DNA from: an uncultured Spirochaetia bacterium
GTDB taxonomy: Bacteria; Spirochaetota; Spirochaetia; SZUA-6; Bin103
Direction: 5' to 3'
DNA length: 64,000 bases
Assembly (NCBI GenBank): GCA_958296075.1
Contig: CATQHW010000001.1
Span: 620,001-684,000 of the forward strand
The notes under the pieces are model-generated. The model was not told the origin of the DNA. It did not search any database and worked only from the letters and a program-made list of their open reading frames with translations. Both the position numbers and the translations under genes were made by a program. Below, in pieces: positions 1 to 8,212 of the stretch; position 1 is the stretch's first letter, and the number at the start of each line of letters is the position of its first letter.

Positions 1-643
1 GCGGGCCGTCGTAGGCGCTCCCCTCGTACTCCTGCCGCCGCCAGCGGCGGTACGCCTCCCCCGTGTCGAGCTGCTCGCCGGTGTCGGGATCGAAGCTGGC
101 GCCTACCTGGCCGATCGCCTTGAAGCGCTCATCCGGCGCTCCCTTCGGGTCCTCGAACGGCGTGCCGGTGGGGGCGTTGGCGATGATGTTGTTGGCGCGT
201 GAGCCCTGCCACTCGACCTGTCCCAATTCCGGTCGCTCCCAGCGGTAGCCGTCGCGGCTCTCCGCATAACACAAGTAGTGGCCACCGCCCAGACCGGGAC
301 TCCGGTCGTCGCGGCGATGCGGGTAGGCGCCGTAGAGCATCCGGCAGGTGCCGCCATCCCGCCAGACCCGCAACGGCACCATATTGCCCTCCCCTTCCCA
401 GCGGTCGTTGGCAGTGAGCACCGGCTTGCTCTTGTCGGCTTCCTCGATGCGGATGCGCACGCCGACCGGCGCGTCGTACAGCTCGTAGCGGCCCTGGCGG
501 TTGACGCCGCGGTTGCCGGGGAAAGTCTGCGACCAGTCGATGAACGGCACCCACTCCTGAGTGGACAGATCGCGGGCGATCGCGGCCGCCTCGCCCTGGG
601 CGTAATCCGGTGCGGGCGCCTCGGCCCGTGGTGCATTCGCCAT
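1..643 (-). CDS. Glycosidase-like beta-propeller protein, 3' part outside window
   Basis: Seen: an open minus-strand frame from ATG at 643 to the window edge, about 214 codons, start MANAPRAEAP. Residues about 40-60 carry the signature FPGNRGVNRQGRYELYDAP, which recurs in the genes at 19169-20794 and 20864-22417. A later segment, GQVEWQGSRANNIIANAP, also has a close counterpart in the gene at 19169-20794. Known: such proteins are usually annotated as GH32/GH43-superfamily five-bladed propeller proteins. Inference: a sugar-acting or sugar-binding enzyme, substrate unknown. The gene runs off the window, so catalytic residues cannot be judged. A weakly spaced purine stretch precedes the start. 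Confidence 0.75.
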   Translation of the reverse strand, partial: MANAPRAEAPAPDYAQGEAAAIARDLSTQEWVPFIDWSQTFPGNRGVNRQGRYELYDAPVGVRIRIEEADKSKPVLTANDRWEGEGNMVPLRVWRDGGTCRMLYGAYPHRRDDRSPGLGGGHYLCYAESRDGYRWERPELGQVEWQGSRANNIIANAPTGTPFEDPKGAPDERFKAIGQVGASFDPDTGEQLDTGEAYRRWRRQEYEGSAYDGP

Positions 644-724
644 ACCGGGACTGTGCCAGCGCGCGCCCGATTGTGGAAGCCCGTACGCGCTCGTCGCCGC
701 GGCAGCGCGCAGCCGGTGTCCGCG

Positions 725-1738
725 TCAGGTCGCGCGCGCCTGGGACGCTTCTTCCCCTTCCGCCTCCGCCAACTGGGCGAGCAGAAAGCGATGGATCGAG
801 CGCAGCAGATCGACCGCGTGGTCGCGCCGGTCGGGACCGATGTGGTGCGTGGAGAACTTCGCCACCTCGAACAGCCCCGTGAGGTCCAACAGCTCGCGGG
901 CCGGCAGACCGGTGCCGGCATCCAGGACGCCGTGCATGTACTCCATCGGCGTCTGGTGCAGCGGATGCGGGAACCCGTGCGCGTCGAGCACGTCCCCCAC
1001 GCGGGCATAACACATCTCGACCGCCCGCCGATGGCTCGGTTCGGCGGCGATATCGTCGATGGCGAGCCCCGCGGCGCGCGCCAGATCGCGTTTCAGCTCC
1101 TCGGTGATCGGCGACGAGTCGTCGAGCGCCTCGGGCGCTTCGCGCAGCAGCCGCCCCCCGAAGACCGCCACCACCGCGAACAGCGCGACGAGCGCCCCCA
1201 GCAGGAAGAACGGCCGGCGCCGCCGCGCGATCTGCCGGCGTTCGATCTCCTCTATCGACGGCAGCTCGCCGCGCTCGGCCTGCCGGTCGACCTCCTCAAG
1301 CTTGGCGGTGAGCCTCTCCGCGTAGCTCATACTCTCCTGCCGGTTCTGGCTGACCACGGACAGGAACACCACGAACAGCGCGGCCACCACCAGCGGAGCG
1401 GTGACGAACATGATAACCGCCCGCGGGATGCGGAATCGCTGCATGCCGCGCTCCGCCTCTTCCTGGCGGCGGATGCGCTCCTGCATGTAGACGAAGGTGA
1501 GGCCGCCGGCGACGACGGCCGCCCCGAGCAGGATGAAGCCGCCGACCTCCGACGCCGTGGGGCCGAGCCGTGGCACCAGCAGCATCTCCACCGTGCCGCC
1601 CAAGCCGCTGATCGAGCTGATCGACACGCCGATGAGCGCCACCAGGGCGACCACCGCGAACAGCAACACCACGACCTTGCGCCGCTCCTCATCCGTACCC
1701 GCTCGCAGCCGGCGGTAGTAATCCCTGAGCGCTTCCAT
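725..1738 (-). CDS. DUF4129 membrane protein
   Basis: A 337-residue protein starting MEALRDYYRRLRAGTDEE. Hydrophobic segments lie at roughly residues 24-45, 55-80, 110-135 and 185-205, so it is a multi-pass inner-membrane protein. A charged cytoplasmic-type stretch (AERLTAKLEEVDRQAERGE) separates the third and fourth segments. The C-terminal ~100 residues match the DUF4129 pattern: a helix with ETPMEYMHG-like wording (here QTPMEYMHGVLDA), then LTGLFEVAKFSTHHIGP. Known: DUF4129 is found in transglutaminase-like and MoxR-associated membrane complexes, function unsettled. It lies 17 bp downstream of the membrane gene at 1756-2424 and 3' of a DUF4340 gene, so the three probably form one operon. 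The longer upstream frame to 2080 is antisense noise. Confidence 0.82.
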   Translation of the reverse strand: MEALRDYYRRLRAGTDEERRKVVVLLFAVVALVALIGVSISSISGLGGTVEMLLVPRLGPTASEVGGFILLGAAVVAGGLTFVYMQERIRRQEEAERGMQRFRIPRAVIMFVTAPLVVAALFVVFLSVVSQNRQESMSYAERLTAKLEEVDRQAERGELPSIEEIERRQIARRRRPFFLLGALVALFAVVAVFGGRLLREAPEALDDSSPITEELKRDLARAAGLAIDDIAAEPSHRRAVEMCYARVGDVLDAHGFPHPLHQTPMEYMHGVLDAGTGLPARELLDLTGLFEVAKFSTHHIGPDRRDHAVDLLRSIHRFLLAQLAEAEGEEASQARAT

Positions 1739-1755
1739 GCCGTAGATGGAGGATT

Positions 1756-2424
1756 CTACCGGACGCCGGGCGGCCGGCCAACGAAGGCGCCGCGCTCGAA
1801 CGCATCGTCGCGGGCGGCCAGCATCCGGGCGATCCGCGCGCGGAGCAGGCGCGCGGCCGTGAGTCCGACACCGGCAATCGCCGCCGAGATGCCGGCCGCG
1901 ACCACCAGCGGGCCGCGACCGCCGGCCGGCACCGGCCACAGCGCCGCCTGTGCGGTCAGGATGGCGACTCCGGCGCAGCCCTGCACGCCCAGGACGAACA
2001 GGAAGCGGCCGATCAGCACGCAAGCTCCCGATCCGGGCGAAAGCCGGTGGAACGGCGTGGTCGCCGTCCATGCCTCCCACCAGCCGATGCGCAGGCCGTA
2101 TGCTTCATAATACTTGGCCGTCACCAGGAGCGCGGTCAGCCACAGCCCGCCGGCGGCGAACGGCACGGCGAAGCCGTACAGGAACCGGTTCCGGAATGCC
2201 GCGGCGAACGACACCGCGATCACCCGCATCGTGTAGTCGCGCAGCCACTCCAGGTGATTGACCGCCAGCAGCAGCAGGACCGTGCTCAGCGCCGCCGACA
2301 CCAGCCACAACAACAACGCCAGCGCGCGCACCGCCGGGCTGCGCAGCGCGCGCCGCGCCTGCGCCTCCAGATACGAACGCCGGTAGCGGACGGCCGGCGG
2401 CGCGCTACTCACCCGGCCGGTCAC
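1756..2424 (-). CDS. Multi-pass membrane protein of unknown family
   Basis: A 222-residue protein with four to five hydrophobic segments, at about residues 33-55, 65-90, 92-105, 135-160 and 165-190, and a basic, Arg-rich C-terminus. The GTG start at 2424 overlaps the end of the DUF4340 gene by 20 bp. A second GTG at 2412 would overlap by 8 bp; either is possible and both imply translational coupling. I do not recognise the family. Its position between a DUF4340 gene and a DUF4129 gene suggests the membrane part of a small envelope complex, possibly related to ABC-2/Gld-type exporters in which DUF4340 proteins accompany a permease, but no ATPase gene is next to it here. Confidence 0.7.
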   Translation of the reverse strand: MTGRVSSAPPAVRYRRSYLEAQARRALRSPAVRALALLLWLVSAALSTVLLLLAVNHLEWLRDYTMRVIAVSFAAAFRNRFLYGFAVPFAAGGLWLTALLVTAKYYEAYGLRIGWWEAWTATTPFHRLSPGSGACVLIGRFLFVLGVQGCAGVAILTAQAALWPVPAGGRGPLVVAAGISAAIAGVGLTAARLLRARIARMLAARDDAFERGAFVGRPPGVR

Positions 2425-3787
2425 CGAGCGCCGTCTCGATCCGTTCCGTCAGGGAGGTTACCGCGCGGCTGTCGACCAGCAGGTCGATGCTGCCGTCCAG
2501 AGCCAGCAGGTGGAAGTCCTGGTCGTAGGGGAGAAACCGCGCCATGACCGCCGCGCGCTCGGCGGCGCGCAGGTGGAAGGTGACGGTCAGGATCGGAACG
2601 CCGGCCGGCCGGTCCCGGCCGCCGGGCGCCGGTGCGTCCACCGCCAAGTTCGCGAACTCGGCCGAAAGGGCGGCATAGGCGTCCTTGTCGAGCGGCTCGC
2701 CGGCATGGACCGCCGTGACCCGCTCGCCGCCCAGGTCGTCCTTGGCGCGCTGCAGATCGATGCGGTGCTCGCGGCTGCCGGCGCGAAGCGATATCGCCTG
2801 CAGGCGCTCCTCCGGCAAGGCCAGCACCTGCGGGCTGGAGAGCTCGAACGGCGTCAGCGTCAGGAAGTCGAGCGCGACGGCCGGCACCGTGTGCACGCCG
2901 GCGGCGCCCGGCATCTTGACGTAGACCTGCCCACCGGCGGTCGCGCCGAGCAGCAGGTGCAACTCGTCCTCGAAGTCGCGCACGCGCAGCTCGCCGCGCG
3001 GCAGGTCGAGCCCGAAGTCGGCGTCCCCGCCGCCGTCGCCCGCGACCGCGGCGCTGACCGGCATCTCGGCAACCTGATGGGCGATCGCGGCGAAACGTTC
3101 CTCGTCGGCAGCGGCCACGTAGGGGACGCGCATGATCCGCGAGCCGGGCAGATGGGCGTAGCGCGGCTGCTCGCCGACCGCGACCAGTTCCACCTCGTAA
3201 TCGCCGTCGCGGAACCAGATGCGGTTGATCCGGCCGGCCGACAGCGCCGGCGCCGTCTGGTCGCGCAGATCGGACACGGTCCACGAGAACCGCTTGCCGT
3301 GAATCGCGTGCACGGTGAACACCGCACGGTCGTCGCGCGAACTGAGGAAATAGGCTTCGCCGGAGGAGGTGGGGCTGCCCAGATGGAACTCGAAGGTCCG
3401 ACCCGACTCCAGGCGCGCGCCGGCGACCACCGCCGGCGGGCTCAGACCGTATTGGGCGCGGTCATCCGGGTCCTCCACCACCAGCCGCTGCGCGAACAGT
3501 CTGGCGAAGCTCGCGCGCAACTCCTGCAGGCGCGGCCAGTCCCAGCGGAACGGGTACGGCTCCCGCACCAGCCAGACCGCGCCTTCACGTTCCAGCCGGA
3601 TCGTCTCGCCGCCGCGCGGGGCGAGCGTCATGGCGACGATCTCGGACTCGTCGACGTCGGAAAGCTGTTGGCGCGCAGAGACCACCGGCCCGTCGTATCC
3701 GGCATCGGGCCGGTTCGCCAGCAGCAGATAGGAGCCGGCCAGGAGCGCGATACCGGCCACGCCGGCCGAAACGAGCAGGCGGCGCAC
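2405..3787 (-). CDS. DUF4340 domain protein, membrane-anchored
   Basis: A 460-residue protein with a GTG start (VRRLLVSAGVAG). It has one N-terminal hydrophobic anchor (about residues 5-25) followed by a large exported region. Residues about 45-100 read like the DUF4340 core: charged residues, then ETIRLEREGAVWLVREPYPF, then DPDDRAQYGLSPP, which is the family's typical D-x-YGL-x-P pattern. Known: DUF4340 proteins are periplasmic subunits encoded beside GldG-like ABC-transporter auxiliary proteins. It starts 16 bp after the fucosidase stop and overlaps the next membrane gene, so it is cotranscribed with its neighbours. No GldG or ATPase gene is present in the window. Function beyond 'envelope protein' is not assignable. 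Confidence 0.85.
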   Translation of the reverse strand: MRRLLVSAGVAGIALLAGSYLLLANRPDAGYDGPVVSARQQLSDVDESEIVAMTLAPRGGETIRLEREGAVWLVREPYPFRWDWPRLQELRASFARLFAQRLVVEDPDDRAQYGLSPPAVVAGARLESGRTFEFHLGSPTSSGEAYFLSSRDDRAVFTVHAIHGKRFSWTVSDLRDQTAPALSAGRINRIWFRDGDYEVELVAVGEQPRYAHLPGSRIMRVPYVAAADEERFAAIAHQVAEMPVSAAVAGDGGGDADFGLDLPRGELRVRDFEDELHLLLGATAGGQVYVKMPGAAGVHTVPAVALDFLTLTPFELSSPQVLALPEERLQAISLRAGSREHRIDLQRAKDDLGGERVTAVHAGEPLDKDAYAALSAEFANLAVDAPAPGGRDRPAGVPILTVTFHLRAAERAAVMARFLPYDQDFHLLALDGSIDLLVDSRAVTSLTERIETALGDRPGE

Positions 3788-3803
3788 GGCGCGCAGTCCC
3801 GGT

Positions 3804-5105
3804 CTACCGGGCGCCGGTCAGAAAGAGCTCGATCACCGATACTTCCGCGTCCGGCTGCTGCACCGGCAGTTCCAGCACCAGGTCGTCCGGCCCCGCGCGC
3901 TCCATGCGCGCCTGATGGTCGGACAAGCCGGTGACCGCGACCTCCGACGCGTCGGACAGCAACTGCGCGTAGGCGACCTTGCCGCGGTAGCCGCGCAGGT
4001 GCAGGTGCCGGAACGGCCAGGCGAACACGTGGACGTACAGCCGGCGCGTGTCCGGATTCCAGGTGAGCCGGCAATCCTGCGGGACCGCGAACTCCGCCGG
4101 CGCCTGCGTGCAGCCGTAGATCGACCGCCCGTGGCGGCGCATCCACGCGCCGATGCCGCGCAGCCGTTCGAGGGCGCGGTGGTCGAGCTCGCCCCGGCCG
4201 GTAGGGCCGACGTTGAGCAGCAGGTTGCCGCCCTTGCTGACGGTGTCCGCCAGCATGCGGATCAACTGGCCCACGCTCTTCCAGGAGGCTTCGTCCCGGT
4301 GATAGCCCCACGAGCCGGAGAAGGTCTGGCACGCCTCCCAGGTGACCGGCATGCCGTCCACCTCGATCCAGCCCTGCGGCTGCCACTGCTCCGGGGTCTT
4401 GATGTCCCAACCGTCGTCCAGATCCATGCGGTCGTTGAGCAGCACGCGCGGCTGCAGCTCGCGGATGGTCCGGTACAGGCGCGGGCTGTCCCACTGGTCC
4501 CGGCCCTTGCCGTCGCGACCGCGGCCGGGATAGCTGAAGTCGCACCACAGCACGTCGATCCGACCGAACCGCGTGAGCAGCTCGCGCACCTGACCGTGCA
4601 GGTACTCGACGTACCGGCTCTGGTCGCGCGTGCGGTTCATCGCCTCGCGCTCCGGGTGGTTGCGCTGCGGGTGGATGTCATCGATCACGAAATCCGGGTG
4701 GTGCCAGTCGATCAGCGAATGGTAGAAGCCCACGCGCATCCCGCGCGAGCGGAAGGCATCGACCATCGGCCCCAGCAGGTCCCGGCCGTAGGGGGTGCGG
4801 GTGACCTTGTAGTCGGTGAGCGCGCTGTCCCACAGACAGAACCCTTCGTGGTGCTTGCTGGTGACCACGAAGTAGCGCATGCCGGCGCCGGCGGCGGCGT
4901 CGGCCCAGACGCCGGGGTCGTAGAGGTCGGGATCGAACCGGTCGAAGTACCGCTGGTAGACTTCGTCTGGAATCTCCTCCTGGTTCTTGACCCATTCGTG
5001 CCGCGCCGGCAGCGCGTACAGCCCCCAGTGGATGAACATGCCGAAGCGGTCGCGCACGAACCACGACCTGTCGCCCGGGCTCTCCCGTACCGGCCGGTCG
5101 CTCAC
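3804..5105 (-). CDS. Alpha-L-fucosidase, GH29
   Basis: A 433-residue protein. The GTG start at 5105 overlaps the TGA of the upstream dioxygenase gene (GTGA), so translation is coupled. GH29 landmarks run in order: WFVRDRFGMFIHWGLYALPA (residues 15-34), VTSKHHEGFCLWDS (81-94), GFYHSLIDWHHPDF (126-139) and IDVLWCDFSYPG (183-194), where Asp189 sits at the expected catalytic nucleophile. GGNLLLNVGPTGRGEL follows. Known reaction: hydrolysis of terminal alpha-L-fucosyl linkages with retention. There is no signal peptide, so a cytoplasmic enzyme acting on imported oligosaccharide is likely. A longer upstream frame exists but would lie inside the dioxygenase gene. Confidence 0.93.
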   Translation of the reverse strand: MSDRPVRESPGDRSWFVRDRFGMFIHWGLYALPARHEWVKNQEEIPDEVYQRYFDRFDPDLYDPGVWADAAAGAGMRYFVVTSKHHEGFCLWDSALTDYKVTRTPYGRDLLGPMVDAFRSRGMRVGFYHSLIDWHHPDFVIDDIHPQRNHPEREAMNRTRDQSRYVEYLHGQVRELLTRFGRIDVLWCDFSYPGRGRDGKGRDQWDSPRLYRTIRELQPRVLLNDRMDLDDGWDIKTPEQWQPQGWIEVDGMPVTWEACQTFSGSWGYHRDEASWKSVGQLIRMLADTVSKGGNLLLNVGPTGRGELDHRALERLRGIGAWMRRHGRSIYGCTQAPAEFAVPQDCRLTWNPDTRRLYVHVFAWPFRHLHLRGYRGKVAYAQLLSDASEVAVTGLSDHQARMERAGPDDLVLELPVQQPDAEVSVIELFLTGAR

Positions 5106-5947
5106 GTCGCCACCCCCTGCAGTCGCGGGCGCGGCGGCACCAGCCGCCGGCCGGCGGCCGGCGCGACGATCCGGCGCCGGTGCGGGGTCAGCCGCGCAAG
5201 CAGTTCCGGCGACGGTTCGTAGGCGTGCCGGAGCCGCCCCCACGACGGTCCGTAGCGATAGACCACCACGCGCCGCTCGCCGTCATTGATGCGTTTGGAC
5301 GAGCCGTGCGTGCAGCAGTCGACGAACAGCAGGGCGTCACCTGCGCTCATGTGAACCTCCACGGCTCCCTCGATCCGCGCCGGGTCGGGCCGGTCGACGC
5401 CCATCCGGAACCGCTCGAAGGAGGAATGCTCGAAGTTGGATTTGTGCGATCCGGGGATCAGCACGGTGCCGCCGTCGCCCGGGCCGACGTCGGCGAGGGC
5501 GACCAGCACGTTGATCTGATTGCAGTGGAACCGGCTGGCGTGGTAGCGGAACTGACAGCGGCTCAGGCCCAGGTGGCCGCCGTTGTGCAGGCCGATGCTC
5601 TGGCCCTCCGTGCGGACGTTGGCGAACGCCTCGTCGATGAACAACGGCCCGTGCTGCTCGTCGAACGTGCCCTCCGCGCCGACGAAGTGGCGCGCCTTGT
5701 CGAACCACGCGGGATGGTCGATCAGCTCCTCGAACGGCCGGCCGGCCTCGTAGATCTGCTGGTAGTTGAGCCCGTCGTGATCGCCGAAGGTGTGGCAGTG
5801 CACGTAGCCGTGCCACTCGCCCACCGCCAGCGGCGGGATGGCGTCCAGGCAGTCGTTGCAGGCACGCACCTCCGCCGCGGTGAGCGCGCCGCGCAGGTGC
5901 AGGTAGCCCCGCAAGTCGAAGAAGTAGGTGTCGTGCGCCGTGACCAC
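5102..5947 (-). CDS. Phytanoyl-CoA dioxygenase (PhyH) family protein
   Basis: A 281-residue protein with GTG start (VVTAHDTYFFDLRGYLHL). The N-terminal FDLRGYLHLRGALT, the region GTVLIPGSHKSNF (residues about 165-180) and GDALLFVDCCTHGSSKR (about 205-225) are typical of the Fe(II)/2-oxoglutarate PhyH fold. The distal His of CTHGSSKR and the Arg of RRVVVYRYGP fit the third iron ligand and the oxoglutarate-binding Arg. The proximal HxD pair is not obvious: LHNGGH lies at the expected place, so the first ligands are uncertain. Known: the family hydroxylates small lipids or secondary metabolites; the substrate here is unknown. It overlaps the fucosidase gene by 4 bp. Confidence 0.87.
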   Translation of the reverse strand: MVTAHDTYFFDLRGYLHLRGALTAAEVRACNDCLDAIPPLAVGEWHGYVHCHTFGDHDGLNYQQIYEAGRPFEELIDHPAWFDKARHFVGAEGTFDEQHGPLFIDEAFANVRTEGQSIGLHNGGHLGLSRCQFRYHASRFHCNQINVLVALADVGPGDGGTVLIPGSHKSNFEHSSFERFRMGVDRPDPARIEGAVEVHMSAGDALLFVDCCTHGSSKRINDGERRVVVYRYGPSWGRLRHAYEPSPELLARLTPHRRRIVAPAAGRRLVPPRPRLQGVAT

Positions 5948-5962
5948 GGTCTTCCGAAACCT

Positions 5963-6385
5963 TTAGGGAAGCAGGGTTTGCATCACGCGCTGCAAGATCG
6001 GAATCAGTACCGCCGCGGCCCCCACGACCACCAGTATCCAGCGCGTCTGGGTCGTGATTTCCTTGCGAACCTCGCCGATCTGCTTGTGCACGTCGCCGAT
6101 CTGCTTGTGCATGTCGCCGATCTGCTTGTGCACGTCCAGGATCTGCCGGTGGACCTCCGTGAACCCGGCGTGCATCTCCCGGCGCAGCGCGGCTTCCGTG
6201 GCGGCCAACCGTTCCATGAATCGCTGCTCGGTCTCTGCGATACGGCGGTAGAAGCGTTCTTCGACGAGATCGAATAGACGATCCCGCTGATCTTCCTGTG
6301 CCTGCGCGACCAGATCCGCCAAGCACTGCGCCGCCTCTTCCCCCAGCTTCTCGCGCAGGGGCCGGGGGACCGTCATCACCGCCAT
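5963..6385 (-). CDS. Coiled-coil protein with C-terminal membrane anchor
   Basis: A 140-residue protein. Residues about 10-45 are charged (EKLGEEAAQCLADLVAQAQE). Residues 45-110 form a long coiled coil whose last part repeats a seven-residue unit, HKQIGDV/M, three times. Residues about 115-135 are one hydrophobic segment (WILVVVGAAAVLIPIL), so the protein is tail-anchored. Known: DUF1640-like and other small tail-anchored coiled coils look like this; no enzymatic function is expected. The heptad is encoded by a nearly perfect 21-bp DNA repeat (6074-6136). It ends 16 bp from the start of the PhyH gene on the same strand. The role is unknown. Confidence 0.75.
   Translation of the reverse strand: MAVMTVPRPLREKLGEEAAQCLADLVAQAQEDQRDRLFDLVEERFYRRIAETEQRFMERLAATEAALRREMHAGFTEVHRQILDVHKQIGDMHKQIGDVHKQIGEVRKEITTQTRWILVVVGAAAVLIPILQRVMQTLLP
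6074..6136 (-). repeat. 21-bp tandem repeat, three copies, inside coiled-coil gene
   Basis: Unit starts lie at 6074, 6095 and 6116. The copies differ at single positions only. The unit is exactly 7 codons, one coiled-coil heptad, so copy-number change would lengthen the coil without shifting the frame. Confidence 0.85.
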
Positions 6386-6507
6386 GAGGATACCGGGACC
6401 GTATTGCCTCCTTCGGTCCTCGTCAATGTTGGGGGGCGAGGCTGCCAGCGACGGCGCGGTAGTGTAGGCTCAGGGCCCGAGACGCACCACACGGAAGGAG
6501 ACATCCC

Positions 6508-7461
6508 ATGGCGAAGAAGACGAGCGGCCGGGAACCGTTCCGGTTCTCACTCTGCGACGACCTGTACACCCTGCCGGAGCGCGCGCGACCGCACGAGGTC
6601 GATCTGCACGGCGGCTTCGCCGACGACACGGCCGCCAGCGGCTCCATCTTCTACGGCATGCCGGGCTGCGGCATCATGCGCATCAGCGCCGATCTGACCG
6701 CGCAGGAGATCATCGAGCTGCCGTCGGATCTCAAGCCCCTCAACTTCCACAGCACCAAGATCATCGAGTTCGACGGCAAGCGCCGGCTGGTACTGCCGGC
6801 CAACAACGACGCCAAGGTGGTGGTCGTCGGGCTCGACGGCAGCGTCGACTTCATCCTGTCACGCCCGGAATTCGAGGAGTACCGCGACGAGGAGGTCCTG
6901 TTCAAGCCGACCGACACCGCCTTCGCCGACGGAACGCTGTACGTGTCCGACGGCTACGGCGCCAACTACATCTCGTCGGTCGATCCGGCGACGCACCACT
7001 ACACCGGCCTCTTCGGCGGCAAGACCGACGACCCGCACGCGCCGGGCCTGTTCGGGACCGCCCACGGCCTCAATCCAGCCCCCGACGGCCATCACCTGTC
7101 GATCGCCGACCGCCCGCACGCCCGCTTCCAGCTCATGGGGTTCGACGGCCACTTCCACTCCTCCCACCCGATCCCCGACGGCTCCAAGCCGTGCGGGATC
7201 GACTTCAAGCAGCATGGCGACGGCTGGTACGCCGTGGTCGGCAGCCTGGACGACCCGCAGGAAGGGCGGCCCGCGCCGATCTACATCCTGGACGGCCATA
7301 CCTACGCGGTGGCGTCGACCATCCGGCCCAAGGAAGAGCTGGGCGTCGAGCTGGCCGACCACATCCACAACGCCGTCTGGTACGAGCGGGACGGACAGGT
7401 CTACCTGATCTGCCAGGCGTGGAACCCCGGGCACTACTTCGTGCTGGCGAAGGAGGGATAG
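6508..7461 (+). CDS. Beta-propeller protein (NHL/SMP-30-like)
   Basis: A 317-residue protein starting MAKKTSGREPFRFSLC, preceded by a good ribosome site (GGAAGGAG, 9 bp upstream). It has no signal peptide. The sequence alternates strand-like blocks with recurring patterns such as RRLVLPANNDAKVVVVGLDG, FADGTLYVSDGYGANYISSV and HLSIADRPHARFQLMGFDG, the rhythm of a six-bladed propeller of the NHL or gluconolactonase type. A metal site is not evident. Known: related proteins are lyases, lactonases or simple scaffolds. It is divergent from the coiled-coil gene across a 122-bp intergenic region that should hold both promoters; I could not find a convincing -35/-10 pair. Confidence 0.72.
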   Translation: MAKKTSGREPFRFSLCDDLYTLPERARPHEVDLHGGFADDTAASGSIFYGMPGCGIMRISADLTAQEIIELPSDLKPLNFHSTKIIEFDGKRRLVLPANNDAKVVVVGLDGSVDFILSRPEFEEYRDEEVLFKPTDTAFADGTLYVSDGYGANYISSVDPATHHYTGLFGGKTDDPHAPGLFGTAHGLNPAPDGHHLSIADRPHARFQLMGFDGHFHSSHPIPDGSKPCGIDFKQHGDGWYAVVGSLDDPQEGRPAPIYILDGHTYAVASTIRPKEELGVELADHIHNAVWYERDGQVYLICQAWNPGHYFVLAKEG

Positions 7462-7514
7462 GCGGTCGCTGCGCGCCGCTGGACGGCACGGGGGAGCGGC
7501 ACTACCTTGCGGAC

Positions 7515-7931
7515 ATGAAGCAGCTCAACCCCTATCTCTCGTTTCAGGACAACTGCCGGCAGGCATTCGAGTTCTACCGCTCCGTGTTCGGCGGCGATTT
7601 CACGGAAATGCAGAGCTTCGGCGACGGACCGCCGGACATGGGCGTTCCGGAAGCGGAGCGGGACCTGGTCATGCACGTGTCGCTGCCGATCGGCTCCGGC
7701 GTGCTGATGGGGAGCGACCGCGCCTCGTTCGGACCGCCGGTTACGGCCGGCAACAACTTCTCGCTGTCGATCGCCCCGGACAGCAAGGAAGAAGCAGACT
7801 CGCTGTTCGCCAAGCTGTCCGACGGCGGCCAGGTGACGATGCCGATGCAGGACCAGTTCTGGGGCGCCTACTTCGGGTGCTGCACGGATAAGTTCGGCAT
7901 CCACTGGATGATCAACTGCATGGCCGGCTGA
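7515..7931 (+). CDS. VOC-superfamily protein, PhnB-like
   Basis: A 138-residue protein starting MKQLNPYLSFQDNCRQAFEF. The opening NPYLSF..NCRQAFEFYRSVFGG and the ending QFWGAYFGCCTDKFGIHWMI are the two hallmarks of the PhnB / 3-demethylubiquinone-methyltransferase-like glyoxalase-fold family. Known: these small dimeric cytoplasmic proteins have paired beta-alpha-beta modules; most have no proven reaction despite the old methyltransferase label. The start at 7515 is chosen because the homology begins at once there; a longer frame reaching 7191 is antisense-like noise over the propeller gene. No operon partner is obvious, as the next gene is 281 bp away. Confidence 0.9.
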   Translation: MKQLNPYLSFQDNCRQAFEFYRSVFGGDFTEMQSFGDGPPDMGVPEAERDLVMHVSLPIGSGVLMGSDRASFGPPVTAGNNFSLSIAPDSKEEADSLFAKLSDGGQVTMPMQDQFWGAYFGCCTDKFGIHWMINCMAG

Positions 7932-8212
7932 CACGCAGCGCCGCTCCTTCCTTAGCCCGGCGTTCGCGTAACACGGGCAAAAGAGTGCCGCTGTGACGAC
8001 CACGACATCGAGGTGGGCCCAGCCCTTTTCGCGAACTGGCAGCTCCCTCGTGAGCGTGCGCCCAGCGTGCGCAACGGGACGCGCTCTGTCAACGGGCCGC
8101 TATAGCCACTCGGACACCCCGCTCACGAATCCTGATCGGCGAACGGCACGGCCGATTTGCATCGGAGCGTCGAGTTGCCGGACAGGATACGGCTTTGATA
8201 CGGTCGCGGACC

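Noticed and set aside
278..2110. 610-codon plus-strand frame over the DUF4129 region
   Set aside because: It is an antisense shadow: Arg/His/Gln-rich, with no domain wording, and it lies over three genes on the minus strand that make sense.
7932..8212. 281-bp gap before the ankyrin gene as an RNA gene or small ORF
   Set aside because: A short frame from 7993 is basic and featureless; no stable fold or promoter could be recognised by eye.
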